A DNA stretch of 10,726 nucleotides from Acidobacteriaceae bacterium (GCA_003165855.1 PMXH01000471.1:1-10726); one strand, 5' to 3'; numbered from the stretch's first letter, positions 1 to 6,243 are shown. Program-made: numbers and translations. Notes: generated from the letters alone by a model not told the origin.

Positions 1-268
1 TCGAAACTGCCCCGACCACACGACCGCGCACCCCCCACTTCTTCTTTCGGGGCAGTCCCGATAGGGCCCTAACGTTTCGGGCCAACTCCGAGTAGCCGAC
101 TACACGACCAGAACCTCTCCTCACACATCCCAGAAGCCCGTTTCCTGTTGGCCGACAAACTGGGACTTGTATTCGATGGCTCGAATCGGGTCGCGAACCA
201 CCGCTTCTGTGACTGACCTGCTCGGCCCGGGTGTTAATTCTATGAGCTGACTCTGTGGGAACTGATCG
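1..268. other. Gene-poor left edge with small repeats
   Basis: No recognisable gene. It lies downstream of the minus-strand SDR gene. Two small structures are visible. ACTGCCCCGA (6-15) is perfectly inverted at 47-56. CCGACCACACGACC (12-25) recurs with one mismatch at 96-109. A short hairpin TCGGG/CCCGA (47-51/57-61) overlaps the first of these, but no T-tract follows on either strand, so a rho-independent terminator is not supported. A minus-strand frame stays open from 441 down to 121 and ends in a protein-like tail (...GQQETGFWDV), but it has no good start codon and overlaps the SDR gene. I do not call it. Confidence 0.5.
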
Positions 269-1741
269 TCATGCCCTAAGGGGGGAAGTACCAGTCCTGC
301 GTCCTGCGACAGATGCAATCTCGTTGAGCATGCCACCGAAAATCCAGCGATGCACAGGATAAAGCATGTACCAATAGAGAAGCCCCGCCAATCCGGCAGG
401 ATCAAAAATAGCGGTCTGTCGAATGACGGAGCCTCGGCCATTTGCTTCCACCTCGAACTGCAACCACGCGCGGCCCGGCACTTTCATTTCAGCGACCAGA
501 CCGAGTTCGTGATCCGGCACAAAGGTTTCCACTCGCCAGAAATCCAGAGCGTCCCCTGCGGAAAGTGTGTGAGGATCGCGACGGCCCCGGCGCAGTCCCA
601 CGCCCCCTACAACGAGATCTAAGAGGCCCCGAAACCACCAAAGAAAATTGGCAAAGTACCAGCCATTCAAACCTCCGATGCGCTGAATCGGAGCAAAAGC
701 TGCCGCTGGCGGAACCGATACTTGCACGGTCCGAGAATCGACGAGCCTGCTGCCAAACTTTACTCCGCCCCAAGACTGCGGCTTCCCCGCCGAGGAAAGA
801 GCGTCGCACCAACTAGTCTGGGCAAATTCCTGGTCTTCATGGTGAAGAGCTCTCTCTATCGCCTCCCGGAAACCTTTCGGCCTGATGTCAAAGGCGGTCA
901 AAGCGGAAGAGTCGTGCACCAGAGTTGGGTTGCGCATACTATCGATGAGCTTTCGGCCAACGCGGGCATAAACAGGCGTGATTAAGCCCAACCACAAACT
1001 TGAGAGGTGAGGCGTCAAGATCGGAACCGGGATCATCCATCGGTGGAGGCCGCATTGGCGGGCATACTCCTGCATGATCTGGCCGTAGCTGACTTGGTCG
1101 GTACCCCCGATTTCGAAAACTCTGCACTGTTCCACCGGTAACACCAGCGCGGCCATGAGGTACGCAACCACATCTTCGACCGCGATCGGCTGGGCTTTGA
1201 CGGCAACCCAGCGCGGGCAGATCATCACCGGCAACCGCTGTACCAGAGCGCGAATCATTTCAAATGAAAGACTGCCGGAACCGATCACGATGGATGCGCG
1301 AAATTCGATGGTCGGAATATCTGAGCTTCGCAAGATGTCTGCAACCTCGTGACGACTGCGCAAATGAGCAGAGAGCGATTGGTCCTCGTTCCCCAAGCCA
1401 CCCAGATAGACGATGCGTCGTACTCCAGAATCGCGCGCTACATCGGCGAAGTTTTGCGCGGCTTCGCGGTCTTCCTGTTCGAACTTACCCGAAGACCCCA
1501 TGGAGTGGACGAGGTAATACGCCGTCTGCACTCCTGCCATCGCCGGCACTAGTGAACTGCGATCCAGGCAATCTGCTTTAATGACTTCCGTGGAAGCGGC
1601 AACTTTTGATCTGAGAAAATCAGGGTGTCGAGCTAAGCAACGAACTGGCCAGCCCGCTTTCTCCAACTCCTTGAGTAGGCGTCCCCCGATGTAGCCTGAC
1701 GCTCCCGTTAACAGGACGAGCGGGCGATGATCCGCGCCCAT
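269..1741 (-). CDS. Atypical SDR NAD(P)-binding protein fused to DUF2867
   Basis: 490-residue two-domain protein. Residues about 7-300 form an NmrA/atypical-SDR Rossmann domain with the dinucleotide-binding motif TGASGYIGG at 12-20 and the family stretch YYLVHSMG near 75-82. The catalytic YxxxK of classical SDRs is absent; the equivalent place reads SAHLRSRHEV (124-133). It may therefore bind NAD(P) without being a standard dehydrogenase. Residues about 335-475 match DUF2867 (landmarks GGLNGWYFANFLWWFRGL, and DFWRVE with PGRAWLQFEV), which commonly follows this SDR type. The ATG at 1741 has AAGGGA (1747-1752) five bases upstream, which fixes the start. Substrate and pathway are unknown. It is probably its own transcription unit, since 297 bp separate it from the PYP gene upstream. 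Family assignment is secure; function is not. Confidence 0.9.
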   Translation of the reverse strand: MGADHRPLVLLTGASGYIGGRLLKELEKAGWPVRCLARHPDFLRSKVAASTEVIKADCLDRSSLVPAMAGVQTAYYLVHSMGSSGKFEQEDREAAQNFADVARDSGVRRIVYLGGLGNEDQSLSAHLRSRHEVADILRSSDIPTIEFRASIVIGSGSLSFEMIRALVQRLPVMICPRWVAVKAQPIAVEDVVAYLMAALVLPVEQCRVFEIGGTDQVSYGQIMQEYARQCGLHRWMIPVPILTPHLSSLWLGLITPVYARVGRKLIDSMRNPTLVHDSSALTAFDIRPKGFREAIERALHHEDQEFAQTSWCDALSSAGKPQSWGGVKFGSRLVDSRTVQVSVPPAAAFAPIQRIGGLNGWYFANFLWWFRGLLDLVVGGVGLRRGRRDPHTLSAGDALDFWRVETFVPDHELGLVAEMKVPGRAWLQFEVEANGRGSVIRQTAIFDPAGLAGLLYWYMLYPVHRWIFGGMLNEIASVAGRRTGTSPLRA

Positions 1742-2038
1742 TGAGATCCCTTCATTCGGCCTATTCAGTCAGGCTGGCCTGATCCTAGCATCTCCCGGAT
1801 CGCTTGTTTTTCACGAAAGGTCAATGGCCGAACACTTGAGTTTGTGCTTCGCCAGCTTTACTTATGCACATTCAAGCGCCCTGACGCTGGCATGGGGACA
1901 GTTGATGTAACCAAGCCATTTCCACCAATTGAGAGTTGCCGGTTTCAAAGTAAACCGCGTCGCCACTTGTGTCGGAAACCACTTGCCGCGAGTGGCGGGA
2001 CGGCCCTGCGTTCGGCGTGTGATTTTGCTGACAGGGAT
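1742..2038. other. Intergenic region upstream of the SDR gene
   Basis: 297 bp between the stop of the PYP gene and the start of the SDR gene, both on the minus strand. I see no gene in it. It contains a near-palindrome TCAGGCTGGCCTGA (1769-1782; 5-bp arms, 4-base loop) about 30 bases upstream of the SDR start, a possible operator. A lone TTGACC (minus strand, 1819-1824) could be a -35 element, but no convincing -10 lies at the right distance. Confidence 0.4.
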
Positions 2039-2431
2039 CTACGTCTGCGAGTCGATGGGCTGGACCAAAACCCAAGTAAGCTTTTCGCTGGCATTGTAAA
2101 GCAAAGTGATGGTCACGTCACGGGGATTCCGCTTGAACGCGAAGTGGTAGCGGAAAGTGCAGTGCAGCTCGCCGGCTGCGACCCCCTCACGGAAACGTCC
2201 GTAGAATTCCTGCATGTCAGTACAGGGCGCGATCTGCTTAAAGAAATTCTTTCCCACAACCTTCTGCCTGGTGAGACCAGAAAGCCCCTCTTCGTAGGCG
2301 TTATATCGGAGGACTGCGCCTTGAGCGTCGAGTTGGATGACTCCATAAGGAAGCGAGTCCAATTCATTCTCACCGATGGAGTCAATCGTTTGGAAAATAA
2401 ACGGCGTGGGTGCTGCGGAATCAGAGGACAT
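2039..2431 (-). CDS. pyp: Photoactive yellow protein (PYP) homologue, blue-light PAS sensor
   Basis: 130-residue single-domain PAS protein that aligns without gaps over most of its length with Halorhodospira halophila PYP. Conserved blocks include LPYGVIQLD, VVGKNFFKQIAPCTD and EFYGRFREGVAAGEL. Cys70 (APCTD) corresponds to Cys69, which carries the p-coumaroyl thioester. Tyr43 and Glu47 correspond to Tyr42 and Glu46, which hydrogen-bond the phenolate. Differences from the reference are Ser51 (Thr50), Leu53 (Arg52) and Arg101 (Met100). PYPs are cytoplasmic blue-light receptors whose photocycle alters partner binding. There is no output domain here, so a separate partner is expected. I chose the ATG at 2431 because GGAG (2438-2441) lies six bases upstream. 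An in-frame TTG at 2443 would add four residues but would itself overlap that GGAG. No tyrosine ammonia-lyase or p-coumaroyl-CoA ligase gene is in the window. PYP-family membership is very likely; photoactivity is inferred. Confidence 0.9.
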   Translation of the reverse strand: MSSDSAAPTPFIFQTIDSIGENELDSLPYGVIQLDAQGAVLRYNAYEEGLSGLTRQKVVGKNFFKQIAPCTDMQEFYGRFREGVAAGELHCTFRYHFAFKRNPRDVTITLLYNASEKLTWVLVQPIDSQT

Positions 2432-2437
2432 AGGATT

Positions 2438-2441
2438 CTCC
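2438..2441 (-). promoter_or_regulatory. Ribosome binding site of the PYP gene
   Basis: GGAG on the minus strand, six bases before ATG 2431. It favours that ATG over the upstream in-frame TTG (2443), which overlaps this site. Confidence 0.6.
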
Positions 2442-2509
2442 AAGGGGATAGATCGTCGCCGGGGAGCCTAATCGTCCCACACCAAGCACTCGGGGCACAA
2501 GCATCCAGA

Positions 2510-2539
2510 AGGTTAGGTTGGGATGGTTACTCGGGTCAA
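2510..2539 (-). promoter_or_regulatory. Weak candidate sigma-70 promoter for the PYP gene
   Basis: TTGACC (minus strand, 2539-2534), an 18-base spacer, then TAACCT (2515-2510), about 80 bases upstream of the PYP start. The -35 is good and the -10 is poor (3 of 6), so this is a guess. Confidence 0.2.
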
Positions 2540-2570
2540 TCCGCCAATCTGAGATTCTGATCGGATAACG

Positions 2571-2606
2571 GGCAAACCTTACCTTACCGATTAGGGAAGG
2601 TTTGCC
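2571..2606. terminator. Long hairpin between the ice-binding and PYP genes
   Basis: GGCAAACCTT (2571-2580) is repeated as its exact inverse AAGGTTTGCC (2597-2606). Inside, after one mismatch, CCT pairs with AGG, leaving an 8-base loop. It sits 62-97 bases past the stop of the ice-binding gene and upstream of the PYP gene, where a terminator is expected. No T-run follows on either strand, so rho-independent termination is unproven. An mRNA-stabilising 3' structure or a regulatory site is equally possible. Confidence 0.4.
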
Positions 2607-2667
2607 GACCATCCAGGAGTGATTCGGTCGTTAGTTAGTTTGGTCCACCCATGATGCTCTTTGGTCC

Positions 2668-3855
2668 TTACTGGGCGGGCCGTGTAACCGCATTCTCTTC
2701 AAGAGTGACCGCAGTCTGTGCTAACAGTCTGCCGTTTGCCGATGCGCTCGTCTTCATGGCGATTCTTGTCTTAGCCAGTATTACTCCCTCAAAGTGCGCA
2801 GTCGTTCCGATGGCCACAGCACCGGAAGTCTGCCAGAAGATGTTCTTGGGCAGTGCGCCGCCTTTCAGGATCACCCTCGTAGCGCTGGCCTGAGTAAGAG
2901 TTCCCGCTATCTGGAATATCCAGACAGCGTCTGCGCCACCGGAGAGCGTGACATTCGTTGATATTAAAACACCGGTAGTCCATTTGTAGAGGCCGGGAAC
3001 GAGGGTTAAACCGCCAATCTGTCCGCCTCCCAGATTAGTAAAGTTGGGCAAGGTTCGTCCGGCGGCATTGGTGTATGCGGCTTCCGTGTCGCCCACGGCC
3101 TTTGTGAGTAAGGTGGGGGCAGTCACCCTGCATGGAAGAGGACCCGCCGCATTAACGGAGTAAATTGTTCCTGTCATCATTTCTGCACACGTCAGATGGA
3201 TAGCAGCTCCGGTGATTGGACTAGATCCAACATCCCCATTGATAGCAGATGGAAAAACATCTGTGATTCCTGATTTGGTCAGAATCGCGAAAGGGCCTGC
3301 TGCTCCAAGGGGTACCGGTGTCTGTCCGGTAAACTCGACGGCGTTGGTCGTAAATGTCCATTCAATGGGATTGCCCATTGCAACTCCAGCTGCGTTCTTC
3401 GCGGCCGTCGTAATCGAGGCGGTATAGCTGATATTCGGGGTGAGAGCGGGCGAGGTTGGCGTAAAGGTTGCCACCGTGTTTGCGTCATTCATGACGACGG
3501 TACCGGGTACGTCGTTTCCGTTTGTCTCCCTGACCATGAAGGTGAGCAAATTTCCCGCCGAGGACGAGTTAACCGTTTCCGGGTCCATCGGCTGGCTGAA
3601 GGTTGCGGCCACTGCGGTGCCAGTTACAACGTTATCGCTGGTATTTGTGCTGGTCGGTACGTCCATGGCCTTGTTACTTGGGTTTGACGAAATCACCGTG
3701 GGTTCCGTAGCTGCGCCGACAAGAGTGCCGGGAGCAACGGTAACACCGGGGGCAACGGCAGCAAACGCCCTTCCGATTCCGCCACCTGCAAGCAAAGCGG
3801 CGAATAGTAACGCCATAAATATCGGTGGTTTGTATGAGCTTTCGAATCTGGTCAT
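2668..3855 (-). CDS. Secreted ice-binding-family protein (Big_5 Ig-like + DUF3494)
   Basis: 395-residue exported protein. Residues 1-32 are a signal peptide: basic start, hydrophobic core (PPIFMALLFAALLAGGG) and a likely cleavage after AFA. Residues about 52-172 are a Big_5-type Ig-like domain (SSNPSNKAMDVPTSTN, ATFSQPMDPETV, NPIEWTFTTN). Residues about 183-390 are DUF3494, the beta-solenoid ice-binding fold, with its usual landmarks: GPFAILTKSGITD, INGDVGSSP, VPGLYKWTTGV, AVWIFQIAGTLT, KNIFWQTSGAVAIGTTAHFEG and GRLLAQTAVTL. Members bind ice crystals outside the cell. In soil bacteria, adhesion or freeze protection are both possible roles. The ATG at 3855 is chosen because GAGGG (3863-3867) lies seven bases upstream and the signal peptide begins directly; a longer frame to 3927 adds 24 residues with no signal character. 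There is no C-terminal anchor, so it is probably released. Confidence 0.92.
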   Translation of the reverse strand: MTRFESSYKPPIFMALLFAALLAGGGIGRAFAAVAPGVTVAPGTLVGAATEPTVISSNPSNKAMDVPTSTNTSDNVVTGTAVAATFSQPMDPETVNSSSAGNLLTFMVRETNGNDVPGTVVMNDANTVATFTPTSPALTPNISYTASITTAAKNAAGVAMGNPIEWTFTTNAVEFTGQTPVPLGAAGPFAILTKSGITDVFPSAINGDVGSSPITGAAIHLTCAEMMTGTIYSVNAAGPLPCRVTAPTLLTKAVGDTEAAYTNAAGRTLPNFTNLGGGQIGGLTLVPGLYKWTTGVLISTNVTLSGGADAVWIFQIAGTLTQASATRVILKGGALPKNIFWQTSGAVAIGTTAHFEGVILAKTRIAMKTSASANGRLLAQTAVTLEENAVTRPAQ

Positions 3856-3862
3856 TTTCTTT

Positions 3863-3867
3863 CCCTC
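3863..3867 (-). promoter_or_regulatory. Ribosome binding site of the ice-binding gene
   Basis: GAGGG on the minus strand, seven bases before ATG 3855. It sets the start at the signal peptide rather than 24 codons upstream. Confidence 0.65.
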
Positions 3868-3905
3868 TTTCGTGAGCCCGCAGGGCACCCGTGGTTGGCC
3901 GATCT

Positions 3906-3948
3906 GCTTAGATAGGCGGCAATCCAAACCTCCATATTGCGGCTAAGC
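3906..3948 (-). promoter_or_regulatory. Two-tier hairpin in the leader of the ice-binding gene
   Basis: Outer arms GCTTAG/CTAAGC (3906-3911 and 3943-3948) enclose, after an asymmetric internal loop, an inner stem GCAAT/ATTGC (3919-3923 and 3936-3940). The apical loop is 12 bases and on the minus strand reads ATGGAGGTTTGG. The structure lies about 50-90 bases upstream of the ATG, so it would be in the 5' leader if transcription starts before it. It matches no riboswitch family I know. The loop contains AUGGA, a CsrA-type ANGGA core; that link is speculative. Confidence 0.3.
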
Positions 3949-4033
3949 CAAGAGGGAGACTGTTCTGCATTGACCACTTACGACAATTAATCTCGCCAGT
4001 TGCATGAGGTCTAAGTTTTCAAACTGCACCACT

Positions 4034-4053
4034 ACCCGGGATCGCTCCCGGGT
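4034..4053 (-). promoter_or_regulatory. 8-bp stem with GNRA tetraloop upstream of the ice-binding gene
   Basis: On the minus strand ACCCGGGA-GCGA-TCCCGGGT forms a perfect 8-bp GC-rich stem closed by a GCGA (GNRA) tetraloop. It lies about 180 bases before the ice-binding start and about 470 bases after the GloVer stop. No T-run follows. It could be a leader structure, an RNA-stability element or a weak terminator. The capping tetraloop on the minus strand suggests an RNA role there. Confidence 0.35.
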
Positions 4054-4172
4054 GACGGGTAAATCGGAAGTTAAGCGAAGATACCACCGGACCGCACAAA
4101 GTATGAAGCCGGATTCGGTCTGCCGCCATTTGAAGATCGCGGGTCGGGTTATCATTTCGCGATTCTTTCACG

Positions 4173-4496
4173 TCACCAGCCAGCAACCCTGAAAGCTGCA
4201 ACACATCCGGGCATGCCGTCTACGGCGGGATCTTGCGTGTACCGTCCGACAAAGCTATTCTTCACGAGATGGCGAATACAATTGCTGTGCTGGCTCTTCC
4301 AGCCGAAACGGCCTATTTGCATCTTGGGAGGAGCCCCGTTTGCTTCAAGTATGGGAGCACTCGCAGCCACGCCCGCGATCCCAAGGTTGGCCTGGCGTTG
4401 TTGCGGGGCGTTCTGCTCAATGTCGCGGCTGTCAATGGCTTCAATGTAGCCGTCTCCGAGCAGCCTAGCGGAGATTCGTTCATCGCTGAGCTGGCT
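4173..4496 (-). pseudogene. Remnant of a DUF1111 di-haem oxidoreductase gene
   Basis: A minus-strand frame with no usable start, open from a TAG at 4497-4499 to a stop at 4173-4175. It reads like the middle of a DUF1111 (CxxCH-type di-haem thiol oxidoreductase/peroxidase) protein. SARLLGDGYIEAID (the GDGYIEAID part at 4431-4457) matches the family's FGDGFVEAI block. SAPILEANG and IGRFGWKSQH (GRFGWK at 4296-4313) match its VPVLEA...VGRFGWKDQH block. After SQH the expected SLLSFxADAYLNEMG stretch is missing and the frame decays. No signal peptide or CxxCH haem motif remains in any nearby frame. The 5' part appears to have been replaced by the GloVer gene, which ends 28 bp away. It is non-functional as it stands. 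Family identification rests on recalled motif blocks, not on a search. Confidence 0.7.
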
Positions 4497-4505
4497 CTAG
4501 ACATC

Positions 4506-4532
4506 GCGCTACTCCACCATGCGCTACTCCAC
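4506..4532. repeat. 12-bp direct repeat duplicating the GloVer stop codon
   Basis: GCGCTACTCCAC occurs at 4506-4517 and again at 4521-4532, giving a 15-bp period. On the minus strand each copy carries GTG GAG TAG in frame, so the GloVer stop is followed five codons later by a second in-frame TAG. It looks like a recent slippage duplication at the gene end or at a joint with the adjacent pseudogene. Confidence 0.75.
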
Positions 4533-6128
4533 AGTAAAGCTGGTCGCGCTATTCGCTGTCCCTCCGGGCGTGGTCACCGAGATTTTCCCCGTGACTGCTC
4601 CCGTGGGAACGGTGGTGGTGATCTGCGTGTCGGAATTGACCGTGAACGTCGCGGCCTTGGTTCCGAATTTCACGGACGTAGTTTGAGTAAAGCTCGTGCC
4701 AGTCAGAATCACTGAGGTGCCAACCGCTCCACTCGGCGGCGTAAAGCTGATGATGGTCGGCACAATCTTGAACTTCTGCGGCGAAACCAGATTGCCGCCA
4801 GGTTCCTCGACCGTGATGACGCCGGTTGTGGCTCCCGTCGTGGGCTTTGCGGTCATGTAGGTATTGTCTGAAGTGGTAAACGTCCCTGCGCCCGCTCCAA
4901 ACAAGATTCCGGTTGCCGTCGACAGATTCTGTCCAAGAATTCCGACAGATTCCCCGACCTTCGCCTGCCGCAGCGGCACGGGTTGCACGAATGGATTGAG
5001 CCCGGCGGCCAAACTGTAGATAACGCCGTCATTATGTGCGCCGCCGCCGTTGGTCAGGCCATAGATTTTGCCGTTGGTATCCAGCAGCGGTTGCGAGTAG
5101 GGAACCGCGCCGTGGGTTCCATCGAGGTCTTCGATGTCCACATAGCCCGTCGAATCGGTCTTGACCTTGAAGATCGTACCCTCAAGGTGCGCGCCGCCGC
5201 TGGCAGTTACGCCGTAGAGAAACCCGTCGCTGCCCTGCACGAGGCCGGCTGTTGGATTCAGCCCCTGGCTGCGATCCGTACTGTTGAAGCTGTGCAGCAC
5301 AGTGTAAACCCCAGCCGGCGTCAGCTTGTATACGACGCCTCCGCCAAGCGATCCGGCGGTGTAAGTTGTGCCGTAGAAATTGCCATCGGACGAGAGCAGG
5401 AGCGGACCGTAAGGCAGACTGCCGGTGGCAGAAGCGAAGTTGAAGATCGTCTTGACGACGCCGGTGGTGGTCACCGAAAACGCCGTCCCGACATTCGACG
5501 TTCCACCGACGTTGGTGACGCCGTAGAACTTGCCGTCGGAGTTCAGGGTCAGCGGGCCGAAGGGTTCCACCGTGAGAGTTGCGAGCGGAGTGAGCACACC
5601 GGCGGTCGTAATCTTGTAGAAGATCGAGCCTCCAATGCCGGTCACGCCGTAGAGCGCTCCGTCGTTGCCCGGGACTGGCGACATTTTGGGGAACCCTCCG
5701 TCGGTGCCACGCGCGAAGTTGTGGATCACGGTGTACGTGCCCGAGGGCGTGATTTTGAAGATCACCCCGGCTGAGTCGGTTCCTCCCGAAGGCGTAGAGC
5801 CGTAGAAGTTTCCGTCGGCGGCGAGCGAGAGTCCGCCCTGCGGACTGGCGCCATCCGTCAGATCGAAGCTGTGAAGCACGGTTACCACCCCGGCCAGAGT
5901 CGACTTGAAGATGGCGCCGCGGCTGTTCGCGCCGCCCTGGGCAGTCACGCCATACAGGTTGCCGTCGCGTCCCTGCGCCAGCATCCCCGGATAAATCGAG
6001 CAGCAACCGTGGTTGGTGCCGTCGAAGTCGAACAGGTCGGTGAAGGTTTGGGCCTGCAACAGGGAACTGGAGGCCAGGGCCATGCAGGCAAGCAAAATCA
6101 CAAGGCGAAGTCGTTTACTGTCAGTCAT
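4524..6128 (-). CDS. Secreted GloVer-repeat protein with C-terminal IPT/TIG-like domains
   Basis: 534-residue exported protein. The signal peptide is residues 1-26 (basic MTDSKRLR, hydrophobic VILLACMALASSSLL, then AQA/AQT-like cleavage). Residues about 30-375 hold seven copies of the roughly 50-residue GloVer repeat. Each copy is built on a DGxxYGxT core (near residues 55, 105, 156, 198, 248, 301 and 352) followed by GG...GxIFKxTxxG and a VLHSF-type strand. Seven such blades suggest a beta-propeller. Residues about 380-455 and 457-534 are two IPT/TIG-like immunoglobulin folds (ISFTPPSGAVGTSVILTGTSF; VTTPGGTANSATSFTV). The protein is likely to sit outside the cell and bind surfaces or polymers; no enzyme motif is seen. 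The ATG at 6128 has GAGG (6136-6139) seven bases upstream. It is divergent from the sigma-factor operon. Domain identity is strong; function is unknown. Confidence 0.9.
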   Translation of the reverse strand: MTDSKRLRLVILLACMALASSSLLQAQTFTDLFDFDGTNHGCCSIYPGMLAQGRDGNLYGVTAQGGANSRGAIFKSTLAGVVTVLHSFDLTDGASPQGGLSLAADGNFYGSTPSGGTDSAGVIFKITPSGTYTVIHNFARGTDGGFPKMSPVPGNDGALYGVTGIGGSIFYKITTAGVLTPLATLTVEPFGPLTLNSDGKFYGVTNVGGTSNVGTAFSVTTTGVVKTIFNFASATGSLPYGPLLLSSDGNFYGTTYTAGSLGGGVVYKLTPAGVYTVLHSFNSTDRSQGLNPTAGLVQGSDGFLYGVTASGGAHLEGTIFKVKTDSTGYVDIEDLDGTHGAVPYSQPLLDTNGKIYGLTNGGGAHNDGVIYSLAAGLNPFVQPVPLRQAKVGESVGILGQNLSTATGILFGAGAGTFTTSDNTYMTAKPTTGATTGVITVEEPGGNLVSPQKFKIVPTIISFTPPSGAVGTSVILTGTSFTQTTSVKFGTKAATFTVNSDTQITTTVPTGAVTGKISVTTPGGTANSATSFTVE

Positions 6129-6219
6129 TTGTGAACCTCAGGATGAATTGTTTTACTCATGCGGTTGGATCAGACCAAGCGGCCCTCCCCAAGAGGATCA
6201 TGCTCGGTTCCTTTGCCGT

Positions 6220-6243
6220 CGGCGGCCAAAACCTACTCCGCCG
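6220..6243 (-). promoter_or_regulatory. 6-bp GC hairpin in the GloVer leader
   Basis: CGGCGG/CCGCCG arms (6220-6225 and 6238-6243) enclose a 12-base loop that on the minus strand reads AGTAGGTTTTGG. It lies about 92-115 bases before the GloVer start. The loop length and its AGGTTT(T)GG part resemble the hairpin upstream of the ice-binding gene, so the two may be related leader elements. Confidence 0.3.

Noticed and set aside
121..441. 106-codon minus-strand frame overlapping the SDR 3' end, with a protein-like tail
   Set aside because: Most of it overlaps the well-supported DUF2867 domain in another frame, it has no ribosome site, and no family is recognised.
1769..1782. TCAGGCTGGCCTGA near-palindrome as a transcription terminator
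   Set aside because: It lies just upstream of the SDR start, has a short 5-bp stem and no T-run; at most an operator.
269..2431. PYP and SDR genes as one operon
   Set aside because: A 297 bp gap with no coupling or shared function; co-orientation alone is not enough.
1844..2560. 238-codon plus-strand open frame opposite the PYP gene
   Set aside because: It is antisense to a clearly recognised gene, has no family resemblance and arises from the codon pattern of that gene.
3856..4060. c-di-GMP-I (GEMM) riboswitch upstream of the ice-binding gene
   Set aside because: A GNRA hairpin and a UAUGG-like stretch are present, but the conserved GGCAAACC and GACGCAAAGCC blocks are absent in the right order.
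4983..6006. Long open frames on both strands inside the GloVer gene (plus 4983-5774; minus 5182-6006)
   Set aside because: Repetitive Arg-rich or low-complexity translations with no domains; shadows of the repeat-rich GloVer gene.
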